64,000 nt of DNA from the NCBI RefSeq assembly GCF_018127785.1, contig NZ_CP072389.1, forward strand, positions 62,001-126,000, read 5' to 3'. The notes beneath the pieces are model-generated. The model saw only the letters and a list, made by a program, of their open reading frames with translations, was not told the origin of the DNA and searched no databases. The translations under genes were made by a program, and so were the position numbers. The first letter of the stretch is position 1. Each line of letters starts with the position of its first letter. Shown piece by piece: positions 35,587-42,072 of the stretch. This stretch comes from Prevotella scopos JCM 17725 (lineage in GTDB: Bacteria; Bacteroidota; Bacteroidia; Bacteroidales; Bacteroidaceae).

Positions 35587-36318
35587 ATGGAAGAATTGAA
35601 TCAACTCCTGGATTTTGGGGAATCATATCCACAATTTGTTGCTTATCATTGTTTTGGTGATAAAGCTACAGAGTGTCTGAGCAGTCTACAGCAGCCTTAT
35701 AAGGATATAGTTACTTATAATATAGATGACTTACGCCCTTTAGAATGCCTCGCTGTTTTTGTCTTTACTGACAATGCAGAAGTATATATGTCTGAAATAG
35801 ACGCTTTTATTAAACAGTATAATAGTTTAGTTGGTAGTATTTTTGTTTTAGACCTACACCCTACTTCGCAGTATAAAGTTTTCAAGGACAGGTGGAAATT
35901 CTACAATATTTTTACCTCACACTATTATACTTTGCAAGATAATATTCTTCACTTTTTGATGTTTTTCCATCATTTCATAGAAACTGTTGGACTCATAGGT
36001 ATGGACTTTAATGATTTTAGGATGTGTGCTCGTACAGCAACATATATTACTTCGGGAACAGCCCCTTCGTTAGACCAGCCCATTTGTCCTATATCCTATA
36101 GCAATAATAATATTCGAACTGTTATGCTCGGGCTGGAGTTGCAAAGCCTTGAAGCAGACAGGGCAAAGGAGAATATGGATGTGTTAGCCTCTTTCTTTGA
36201 ACAACTTCCAGATAATGTAGAAATCATATGGCAAATTACTCCTAAATGTGGTCAGCACCATACAGAGTATATTATAGGTTTTGATGAGGACCCTATGCGG
36301 GAAAATGACAATTCATAG
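35587..36318 (+). CDS. Degenerate FtsZ/tubulin-like protein
   Basis: No family matches at first sight, but the 243 residues follow the FtsZ plan. There is a nucleotide-fold start ('AYHCFGDKATECLSSL'), a strand at 'DIVTYNIDDL' like FtsZ 'NTD', and a strand-loop at 'AVFVFTDNAEVYMSEIDAF' where FtsZ has its GGGTGTG loop. Next come 'SIFVLDLHPTSQYKVFKDRWKF' and 'TLQDNILHFLMFFHHFIETVGLIGMDFNDFR', close to FtsZ '...NLDFADVR'. 'TATYITSGTAP' and a C-terminal domain ending 'VEIIWQITPK...YIIGF' complete the match. The GTP-binding glycine loop is missing, so GTPase or polymerising activity is unlikely. It may bind host or phage FtsZ or act as a structural partner of the adjacent nuclease. The assignment rests on pattern matching by eye. 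Confidence 0.5.
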   Translation: MEELNQLLDFGESYPQFVAYHCFGDKATECLSSLQQPYKDIVTYNIDDLRPLECLAVFVFTDNAEVYMSEIDAFIKQYNSLVGSIFVLDLHPTSQYKVFKDRWKFYNIFTSHYYTLQDNILHFLMFFHHFIETVGLIGMDFNDFRMCARTATYITSGTAPSLDQPICPISYSNNNIRTVMLGLELQSLEADRAKENMDVLASFFEQLPDNVEIIWQITPKCGQHHTEYIIGFDEDPMRENDNS

Positions 36319-36328
36319 TTCTCTGATA

Positions 36329-36895
36329 ATGAAAATCCTTCAAATCTCTGATACACATAATCGTCATCAACTGTTGACTGATATGCCTGAAGCCGATGTC
36401 CTTATCCATTGCGGTGACTTTACTGATATGGGTACGGAAGAGGAAGTACTGGACTTCCTGAATTGGTTTATATCTCTACCTTATCCGCATAAGTTATTTG
36501 TTGTTGGTAATCACGACCTTTGCTTGTGGGAAGCAAATGGGATAGAAGACTTGCCTGATAATGTTCACTTCCTTCAAGACCGAGGTTGTGAGATTAATGG
36601 TGTAAAGTTCTTTGGGTTAGGTTATAATCATCCTGAGAGTTTGATACCCGATGGTATAGATGTTCTTGTGACTCATGAGCCTCCTGTAATGATATTAGAC
36701 GAAAGTAACAACACTCATTGGGGAAATGCTCCTCTTCGTAATAGAGTGATGAAAACCAAGCCTAAATATCATTTGTTTGGTCATGTTCATGATGCTTATG
36801 GGATTGAGAAACATGAGGACATAGTGTTTTCAAACGGCTCTTCGCTTGATGATTTTTATGAGATGTGTCATAATCCTAAGTTGATAACGTTCTGA
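36329..36895 (+). CDS. Calcineurin-like metallophosphoesterase
   Basis: The ATG at 36329 gives 188 residues starting 'MKILQISDTHNRH'. An upstream start at 36281 would overlap the FtsZ-like gene and add a non-conserved tail. All metallophosphoesterase blocks are present: D-x-H ('SDTHN'), 'IHCGDFTD', 'VVGNHD', 'LVTHEPP' and 'LFGHVHDAYG'. This set resembles the small MPPED-type branch of the superfamily, which acts on cyclic nucleotides or phosphodiesters. It is 10 bp behind the FtsZ-like gene and ends the PD-(D/E)XK operon. The substrate is unknown. Confidence 0.88.
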   Translation: MKILQISDTHNRHQLLTDMPEADVLIHCGDFTDMGTEEEVLDFLNWFISLPYPHKLFVVGNHDLCLWEANGIEDLPDNVHFLQDRGCEINGVKFFGLGYNHPESLIPDGIDVLVTHEPPVMILDESNNTHWGNAPLRNRVMKTKPKYHLFGHVHDAYGIEKHEDIVFSNGSSLDDFYEMCHNPKLITF

Positions 36896-36902
36896 TAATA
36901 GG

Positions 36903-37018
36903 CTGTTGGTGGAGTATATCGGTTTAGGGAGTTTGAGCGTGACGACACGAACAAAGGAGGATGATGTGCATATATATGAACGTGATACAGAGTAGCTCAG
37001 GTCGTCAGATGTGTTGAT
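36903..37018 (+). pseudogene. DNPH1-like relic, copy 4
   Basis: About 115 bp match the middle of the DNPH1-like gene (GAGTATATCGGTTTAGGGAG, GATGATGTGCATATATATGA, CGTGATACAGAG). The Trp codon of 'DTEWLRSSD' has become TAG. Both ends are missing; the right end runs straight into the TTGATATTCCACCGG start of a GC-rich intergenic repeat. It marks the distal end of the defence array. Confidence 0.8.
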
Positions 37019-37120
37019 ATTCCACCGGTTTGGTGCTTAGCACGTTTGGTGCGGGTGCTTAGCACATGTGGTGCGGAGGGTATGCACCACATGTGCGCAT
37101 GGTTAATTTGTTATAGAGCC
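37011..37120. repeat. GCTTAGCAC-type intergenic repeat, copy 1
   Basis: Repeated GGTGCTTAGCAC / ATGTGGTGCGG words, then TTGTTATAGAGCC, match parts of 60746-61027 (including TTGATATTCCA at its left and TTATAGAGCC at its right). It appears to be a shortened copy of that element. A third set of the same words is at 47645-47704. Confidence 0.65.
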
Positions 37121-37246
37121 AAAAACGTTTCAATATATGGATAAGGTTTCCAGTTACCCTGTTTTCTGTTACTCTGTCTTTTTCTTACATTGTTTCCTGT
37201 TCTCCTGTCCTTTTTTTATTTAATTTATACATTTCTTTGGGTTTCT

Positions 37247-37278
37247 CTTGCACATTCTAAAAAGATGTTATACCTTTG
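37247..37278 (+). promoter_or_regulatory. Promoter of the variable-lipoprotein cassette
   Basis: CTTG (37247-37250), 20 nt, then TACCTTTG (37271-37278) matches the Bacteroidota -33/-7 layout. It predicts a start near 37286 and therefore a leader of nearly 490 nt that contains the (AC)n tract and several hairpin-forming segments. Confidence 0.6.
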
Positions 37279-37389
37279 CCGCCGTGATGAGATTATTAAC
37301 GACATATCAAACGACTATAGCGCTGCAAAGAAACTTTAATTTCTTTGCCTTTTTTAGTGCTTTATATTTGGTTGTCTCAGATATTTTGT

Positions 37390-37436
<47 letters not shown>

Positions 37437-37772
37437 CGCTACTAGCGTTTAATCATACATTTTTTCTTCCATCTTACGCGCGCGAAAGTCGTGGCGTAAG
37501 GCTTATAGACAAAGGAATTCACGGAGTTTCCTTTGTTCGCTGCGGTGTACTATTTTCTGAACGTAAAGAAAGACAATATAAGGAACGATTAGTGATCAAT
37601 ATGCTGTATGCTAATCAGTGTTTTGTTTCTTTGAATACAAGTTGATTTTTCTCCATTTATTATGATTTGCAGATAGGCATGGCACTTCTGTTAGCTTCGC
37701 CTGTCTGCAAGCGTTGTTAATGTATATGAACGAGCTATCGCTAATAACAACTATTTTATTAAACAAATAACG

Positions 37773-38024
37773 ATGAGAACAAACAAAAGAGACGACTATT
37801 TAGCACCAGTGTGCCAGATAGCTCAGATGAGTGAAGCGACTTATCTCATGGACACGTCCTTCCCGAGTCAGCACAGACCGGGTCATTATGGCGGTGCCAT
37901 CATGGATACGTCTTTCCCCAGTCAGCACAGATCAGCGAATCATGGCGGTGCCATTTCAAGTGCAAAGGCTTCGATGTCATGGGAAGAAGACGAGGACGAA
38001 GAGAGCCCATCATGGGAAGAGTAA
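37773..38024 (+). CDS. Short Y-x-P-x-C peptide with an 18-residue tandem repeat, upstream of the variable lipoprotein
   Basis: This 83-residue ORF begins 'MRTNKRDDYLAPVCQIAQMS', sharing Tyr-Leu-x-Pro-x-Cys with the short ORFs at 7519 and 9999, and ends in an acidic Trp tail ('SWEEDEDEESPSWEE'). The middle is two copies of an 18-residue unit (MDTSFPSQHR-x4-GGAI), encoded by a 54-bp tandem duplication at ~37848-37955. There is no signal peptide. It lies 33 bp before the lipoprotein gene and is probably co-transcribed. The function is unknown; the repeat suggests recent expansion. Confidence 0.65.
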   Translation: MRTNKRDDYLAPVCQIAQMSEATYLMDTSFPSQHRPGHYGGAIMDTSFPSQHRSANHGGAISSAKASMSWEEDEDEESPSWEE

Positions 38025-38057
38025 CAGAGAGTTATTAACAAACAGAACAAAGTAACA

Positions 38058-39638
38058 ATGAAGAAAACAATGAAAAAACATTCATTCACATCACAACTAG
38101 CGTCCGTGGCTGTTGTGTTTGGCATAGCCTTGACTTTTGCATCTTGCGCAAAGGAAGATGTGGCACAGAACCCAACAGGTACAGAGGACGATAACAACAA
38201 GAACCTCACTACCTTTGTTGCAGGTGACGAGACTAAGACCCGCACATCAATGGATTACAACAATGGAAACTTCTATTGGGAGGCAGGCGATTATATTTAC
38301 GTAAAGGATGACAACGGTGTATTGCAGAAGAGTACGAATGCTCCAACGAGCAAGGTGGCTTCTTTTAAGTATGAAGTTCCTGGTACGTTTAATGCAAGTA
38401 GTAGCTATAAGGTTTATTACTTGGGCAAGAACAGCAACGGCAACTCAGTAAGTATCTCAACCGCCCAGAGCCAGACAACTCCAGACAATACTGAGCACTT
38501 CGGCACAGCAGGCGATTATGGAACCGCAACCGCTACAGGAACCTTGGGAGGAAAGTCTTTTAGTTTTGAGTTGGAGCATCAGCCAACTTACTTAGTCTTC
38601 CAGCCTTACACAAGTAACACAATCCTGCAAGGCTGCTACCTAACAAAGGTAGAGGTTACATCCGACAACGATATAGCTGAGACCTACACTGTCAACCCAA
38701 CTACAGGTGCTTTAGACGCTTCTGCAGTAACAGACGGCAAACAGATAGTCTTAACCACAAGCGGCAGCAGCAACCCAGATGGCTTCCCACTGACTACCAG
38801 CACAGCTAGCAGAACAACTAACGGTGCTTACATGGTGATTAAGCCAGGAACTCATACCTTAAAGGTACGTTATTGGGTAAAGGACGTTGCAACGAATATA
38901 GAAGGAACTATAACAAAAACACTTTCTTCAACAACCTATGCTTCAAACACTTACTACGATATCAAGTTGCAGCTAGACTTAAAGAATTACGATGGTAAAC
39001 AGTATTACATGTGGGATGCACAGCAGAATTATTGGGCTGGTCACGAATGGAATAGTGCTAATCCATGGCAGCCTGTGGCGAACTGGACCAGTAATGCCAA
39101 CTACGCCAAGAGCAACACTGACTCACGTTGGTACAACGAAGCATTTACTTATGGTGTAAACACCTCCGCTACTCACACCTCATGCAAAGACCTTCCCAAC
39201 CTAAACGAGATGTCTTGGTACGCTCAATATGGCGATCCTCGTTGGGATGGTGATGAATTATGGACAACTTTTGGTCATTTATATAAAGGTGGCATGTGGT
39301 TTAAGAAGAAGTCAGTATTGCAAGCCGAAGGTCATTACAACGGCAACATGGGTATTGACGGTAATGATTGGCGTTCAGCTGCATGGGGTGGTAGCTGGCA
39401 TGTTTCTCAGACACTTCCATCTGCTGCTGACGCTGGTAATTATTTCTACCTGCCCGCCTTAGGTAACTACAGCCTATTTGGTCAGCTGGAAAACTTTGGC
39501 ACCAACGGCTACTATTGGTCGTCTAGTGCTTCCGCGGCGGACAGGGTATTCGCGGGCTACCTGTTCTTCGACAGTAATTCCGTCACCGTGAAAAGCACCA
39601 ACCGCAACCGCGGGATCATAGTCAGCGTGTTCGAGTAG
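38058..39638 (+). CDS. Fimbrillin-like lipoprotein with C-type-lectin-like, DGR-type variable C-terminus
   Basis: This 526-residue lipoprotein has a lipobox Cys30 ('IALTFASCAKE'). Residues ~45-310 are fimbrillin-like ('TRTSMDYNNGNFYWEAGDYIYV', 'YKVYYLGKNSNGNSV'). The C-terminal ~200 residues have the C-type-lectin fold seen in diversity-generating-retroelement targets ('ARSAAWGG'-like 'WRSAAWGGSWHVS', 'NYFYLPALGNY', then 'GYYWSSSASAADRVF'). The last ~40 codons are unusually GC-rich at third positions and look like a variable repeat. It is probably a surface ligand-binding protein whose binding face is, or was, diversified. The gene is preceded by a short peptide gene and an (AC)n leader. No reverse transcriptase is in the window. 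Confidence 0.8.
   Translation: MKKTMKKHSFTSQLASVAVVFGIALTFASCAKEDVAQNPTGTEDDNNKNLTTFVAGDETKTRTSMDYNNGNFYWEAGDYIYVKDDNGVLQKSTNAPTSKVASFKYEVPGTFNASSSYKVYYLGKNSNGNSVSISTAQSQTTPDNTEHFGTAGDYGTATATGTLGGKSFSFELEHQPTYLVFQPYTSNTILQGCYLTKVEVTSDNDIAETYTVNPTTGALDASAVTDGKQIVLTTSGSSNPDGFPLTTSTASRTTNGAYMVIKPGTHTLKVRYWVKDVATNIEGTITKTLSSTTYASNTYYDIKLQLDLKNYDGKQYYMWDAQQNYWAGHEWNSANPWQPVANWTSNANYAKSNTDSRWYNEAFTYGVNTSATHTSCKDLPNLNEMSWYAQYGDPRWDGDELWTTFGHLYKGGMWFKKKSVLQAEGHYNGNMGIDGNDWRSAAWGGSWHVSQTLPSAADAGNYFYLPALGNYSLFGQLENFGTNGYYWSSSASAADRVFAGYLFFDSNSVTVKSTNRNRGIIVSVFE
39513..39638 (+). other. Candidate DGR variable repeat (VR)
   Basis: After TATTGGTCGTCT the 35 codons from TCC (in 'SASAADRV') to GAG hold 21 ending in C and 9 ending in G, while the gene upstream is ordinary mixed codon use. 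Many are NNC codons (TTC, GGC, TAC, GAC, GTC, ACC, AGC, ATC beside AAC). That is the pattern expected when AAC codons of a template are changed at their adenines. The peptide frame 'YWSSS...F-DSNSVTV...NRNRG' matches the C-type-lectin VR layout of Bacteroidota DGR targets. No template repeat was found in the window. Confidence 0.65.
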
Positions 39639-39671
39639 TCCTAAAAGCCCCACCCCGAGAGGAGAGGGAGC

Positions 39672-39774
39672 CTAACAGGATAAAAGAGGAAAATATCTAA
39701 CCTGTTAGAAGGAAATTTCTAACACGTTAGAAATTTACGGGGAACGTGTTAGTGCGTGACGTCTAACGGGTTAT
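39672..39774. repeat. Cluster of CTAAC-nn-GTTAG palindromes
   Basis: Within ~100 bp downstream of the variable lipoprotein there are CTAACCTGTTAG (39697-39708), CTAACACGTTAG (39719-39730, inside AATTTCTAACACGTTAGAAATT), AACGTGTTAG (39743) and CTAACGGGTTA (39763), plus CTAACAGGATA. They could be regulator half-sites or an intergenic repeat family. Confidence 0.65.
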
Positions 39775-39907
39775 AAATTTTCTTTTGCAGCGTTGAAAAG
39801 TTTTCTTCGATGTGATATCGAATATTAGTTATAAAAATAAGTTTGTCCGCTGCGTGATGTAGCTGACTATCATCCGATTTTTATTCGGTGACTTTAATTT
39901 CATTTTT

Positions 39908-39953
39908 CTACCTCCTTTCAAGAAGTAATTTCTTGTTTGGAGGTAGGTTTTTT
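39908..39953 (+). terminator. Rho-independent terminator
   Basis: Stem CTACCTCC (39908-39915) / GGAGGTAG (39939-39946) with an inner CAAGAA/TTCTTG pairing, followed by GTTTTTT. It closes the transcript of the variable-lipoprotein cassette ~270 bp after its stop. Confidence 0.85.
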
Positions 39954-40240
39954 ATGTGCTGTTTTCAACGATGGAATGAGATGTCAATGATAAGCCAATA
40001 ATCATTTTTCCTGTCACTTCTGTCACGCTGTATGAAGGTGTAACAGGTTAGTTTACAGCCTTTTCTGTCTAAATGTTAAAATGACAGCAAAATGAAATAA
40101 AAGTATTGTTGGATTTCGGTCCGTTATTCTCTTATGCTGTGAGCGTAATAGTGTAATGCTCTTTTCACTTAATCAGTTGCAATAAGAATGTGAAAACCAA
40201 GATGTAGATTTGGAGTTGTCATAGGAAAACGTTATATTTG

Positions 40241-40438
40241 CAGAAAATAAGCTGCACTCGGCAAATTGAAAGCAAGCTTTCTTTGCTCTCGTTTGCATTA
40301 TTTTTGCAGAAAATAAGCTGCACTCGGCAAATTGAAAGCAAGCTTTCTTTGCTCTCATTTGCATTATTTTTACAGAAAATAAGCTGCACTCGGCAAATTG
40401 AAAGCAAGCTTTCTTTGCTCTCGTTTGCATTATTTTTG
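40241..40438 (+). repeat. Three 66-bp tandem repeats, each carrying a promoter -7 box
   Basis: Three near-perfect head-to-tail copies start at 40241, 40307 and 40373, with a fourth started at 40439. Each unit contains CTGCACTCGGCAAATTGAAA, the palindromic AAAGCAAGCTTTCTTT, and ends TTTGCATTATTTTTGCAG, which includes TATTTTTG, a match to the -7 consensus. The base before copy 1 (GTTATATTTGCAG) is also a -7 match. Because 66 is divisible by three, all frames stay open and give false ORFs. Confidence 0.92.
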
Positions 40439-40466
40439 CAGAAAAATATAAACAAGAGGTATAATT

Positions 40467-40712
40467 ATGGCAGGCACAATGACAAACATCGAGAACAATA
40501 CGATACGTATGTATTGGAACGCATTGCGTTCGATGAGTAAGAACATTCGGTTGGGCTTAGCTGTGAAACTTACCAACTCTGTACTCGAAGAAGAACGTAA
40601 GGAAATGTCTGACGAAGCCTATACAGAAGAAATGCTTAATAAGTTTTTTGGGAAGTGGGAAGGAAACGAAACTGCTGACGAACTGATGGGTATTATCAGG
40701 CAGAGCTCCTAA
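40467..40712 (+). CDS. Orphan antitoxin-like small protein (VapB-type partner of a PIN toxin)
   Basis: This 81-residue protein has no signal peptide or transmembrane segment. The C-terminal pattern 'MLNKFFGKWEGNETADELMGIIRQSS' is like that of Bacteroidota antitoxins that precede PIN-domain toxins (…F.G.W....SADE....IR.S). The toxin gene that should follow is represented only by its last ~20 codons in another frame (40715-40783), so this antitoxin is now an orphan. It lies ~30 bp after the promoter-bearing tandem repeats, which may set its expression level. The antitoxin identity is by pattern and by the toxin remnant. Confidence 0.6.
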   Translation: MAGTMTNIENNTIRMYWNALRSMSKNIRLGLAVKLTNSVLEEERKEMSDEAYTEEMLNKFFGKWEGNETADELMGIIRQSS

Positions 40713-40714
40713 AT

Positions 40715-40783
40715 TCAATAGAGAATGTAAAACACCTTGCACGTATAGAAGGATTGGAAGTGCAGAACTGGGTTAAACGGTAA
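40715..40783 (+). pseudogene. 3' remnant of a VapC-type PIN toxin
   Basis: In a different frame from the antitoxin, the sequence reads 'SIENVKHLARIEGLEVQNWVKR' and then stops. This is the typical C-terminus of PIN-domain toxins (…N.KHF.RI.GL...NW…). Only this tail remains, joined directly to the antitoxin end, which implies a deletion of ~350 bp removing the catalytic part. Confidence 0.65.
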
Positions 40784-40938
40784 TTACGGCTATTTTTACA
40801 ATAAATTTGTTTGGCAAATATGCAAGTTCAACATAGAACTGCAATTTTTGGTGCAGGTGTAGCCTAATAATCTATACCTGAAAACACCGATGGGTTTGGG
40901 GGCGAGTAGCCCCCATGTAAGAGAAAATTCAACAAGCA

Positions 40939-41106
40939 ATGCATAAAAACAAAAAGAGGAGGCAGATGGCGAAGATGCTTGCATACTTTTTCAAGATAGA
41001 AATGTTTAAAGCAGCGATAACCCGAATCGTGAAAAAGAATCATTATCAGCATGATTCTCTAACCACTAGGTTTGCAGATGTTTATAATTCGTTGTACTCA
41101 CGTTAA
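40939..41106 (+). CDS. Small basic ORF, 55 residues, unknown
   Basis: ATG at 40939 opens a frame of 55 residues ('MHKNKKRRQMAKMLAYFFKI' ... 'ADVYNSLYSR') that ends just before the convergent DUF4435 gene. It is strongly basic with one amphipathic stretch. No promoter box or relative was recognised. It may be a small protein or chance; the surrounding 40784-41132 holds nothing else. Confidence 0.3.
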   Translation: MHKNKKRRQMAKMLAYFFKIEMFKAAITRIVKKNHYQHDSLTTRFADVYNSLYSR

Positions 41107-41132
41107 TATTACTATTGCTGTAGCTTTTATTA

Positions 41133-42068
41133 TTATACAGCCCAAAGATTGAATCTATTATTATTCCAGTCGTTTATGCTTTTATACAGATTAGTCTTTT
41201 CAAAATCCTCTTTGGCATAACCAATTCTGATCATAGTTGCAATGTTTTTATCACTATATTCTTTTGCTTTTTTAGCTTTAGAATGAAGTATATTGCGAAT
41301 AGCATAAACCAAATCATGTCCGTTTGTGAATAAAAAAAGTTCTTCATCATTGATAGGGTTCTGTTGTATAAACTGGTTCATTGTGTTCAAGTCTGGAAAT
41401 GATGTTTTCTTAGAATTTCCTTTCTCTTGTACATGTAGAAGTACACTCTGTACACTGATAGGTTGACTATTGGATGCTACTTGAGCAATATCAATTCCTT
41501 TGAAGCTAATTCCGTGTTTATCAGGGTCTCTTCCATTTAAAATCATTTTGTCATTATAATAACGGAGATATGACAAGTTTTTTAGAGAGAGCATTGCGTC
41601 GAACGACAAATTTGGATATTCTTCTTTAATCGTTTCCCAACAAATACATTCACAGACCTTAGGAGTCAACATCATTGTTTCCATATCGTGGGTGTCGGTC
41701 AACATAAGATTGGCAATGTTATGATTGATATGATTTAAATGATCAAAATCAGCATCTTTGATGCCTATAACGCAATCTTTGAGCTGCTTATCTGTGCTTA
41801 CAATGAGCATAGCATCTTTTACGATTGAGCAATTGGTAGCACATGTGAATTCTACAGCCTGGATATTAAAGAATTTTTTCAAAGCTTTTTCATCGTCTTC
41901 TCCCTCAACGACAATTATCACCTCCTTATGATTAGGATGTTGTATGTTTAGCCTTATTCGTGCTACGAGAATTTCGGCTCCAGTTTCCTCCAATACGGTG
42001 TTCCCCAATGATTTATTATCTTCTACGCAAGATTGGGATTCGCATTCCTGCAATACGGAATTTTCCAT
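41133..42068 (-). CDS. DUF4435 TOPRIM-like nuclease (AriB-like)
   Basis: This 311-residue protein has the DUF4435/TOPRIM motifs in order: 'VIIVVEGEDDEKAL' (Glu55, Asp57-58), 'VIGIKDADFDH' (Asp105, Asp107, Asp109) and 'LMLTDTHDMETMML' (Asp128, Glu130). DUF4435 is the effector (AriB) of the PARIS defence system, where it is released by an AAA ATPase and cleaves tRNA. Here it follows an ABC-type ATPase by only 4 bp. All acidic residues are intact, so activity is expected. The 30-residue N-terminal extension with Cys and Glu is unusual. Whether this is true PARIS or a relative is open. Confidence 0.8.
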   Translation of the reverse strand: MENSVLQECESQSCVEDNKSLGNTVLEETGAEILVARIRLNIQHPNHKEVIIVVEGEDDEKALKKFFNIQAVEFTCATNCSIVKDAMLIVSTDKQLKDCVIGIKDADFDHLNHINHNIANLMLTDTHDMETMMLTPKVCECICWETIKEEYPNLSFDAMLSLKNLSYLRYYNDKMILNGRDPDKHGISFKGIDIAQVASNSQPISVQSVLLHVQEKGNSKKTSFPDLNTMNQFIQQNPINDEELFLFTNGHDLVYAIRNILHSKAKKAKEYSDKNIATMIRIGYAKEDFEKTNLYKSINDWNNNRFNLWAV

Positions 42069-42072
42069 TAGA

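Noticed and set aside
40241-40438. Possible CRISPR array
   Set aside because: The units are contiguous and almost identical over all 66 bp, without unique spacers, and no cas gene is nearby.
37773-40466. A DGR reverse transcriptase or template repeat near the candidate variable repeat
   Set aside because: No reverse-transcriptase motifs (such as Y-x-D-D) and no adenine-rich near-copy of the terminal 125 bp were seen on either strand in the window.
40219-40540. Open frames on both strands through the 66-bp repeats
   Set aside because: The unit length is a multiple of three, so any open frame stays open; the products are perfect repeats with no start context or protein character.
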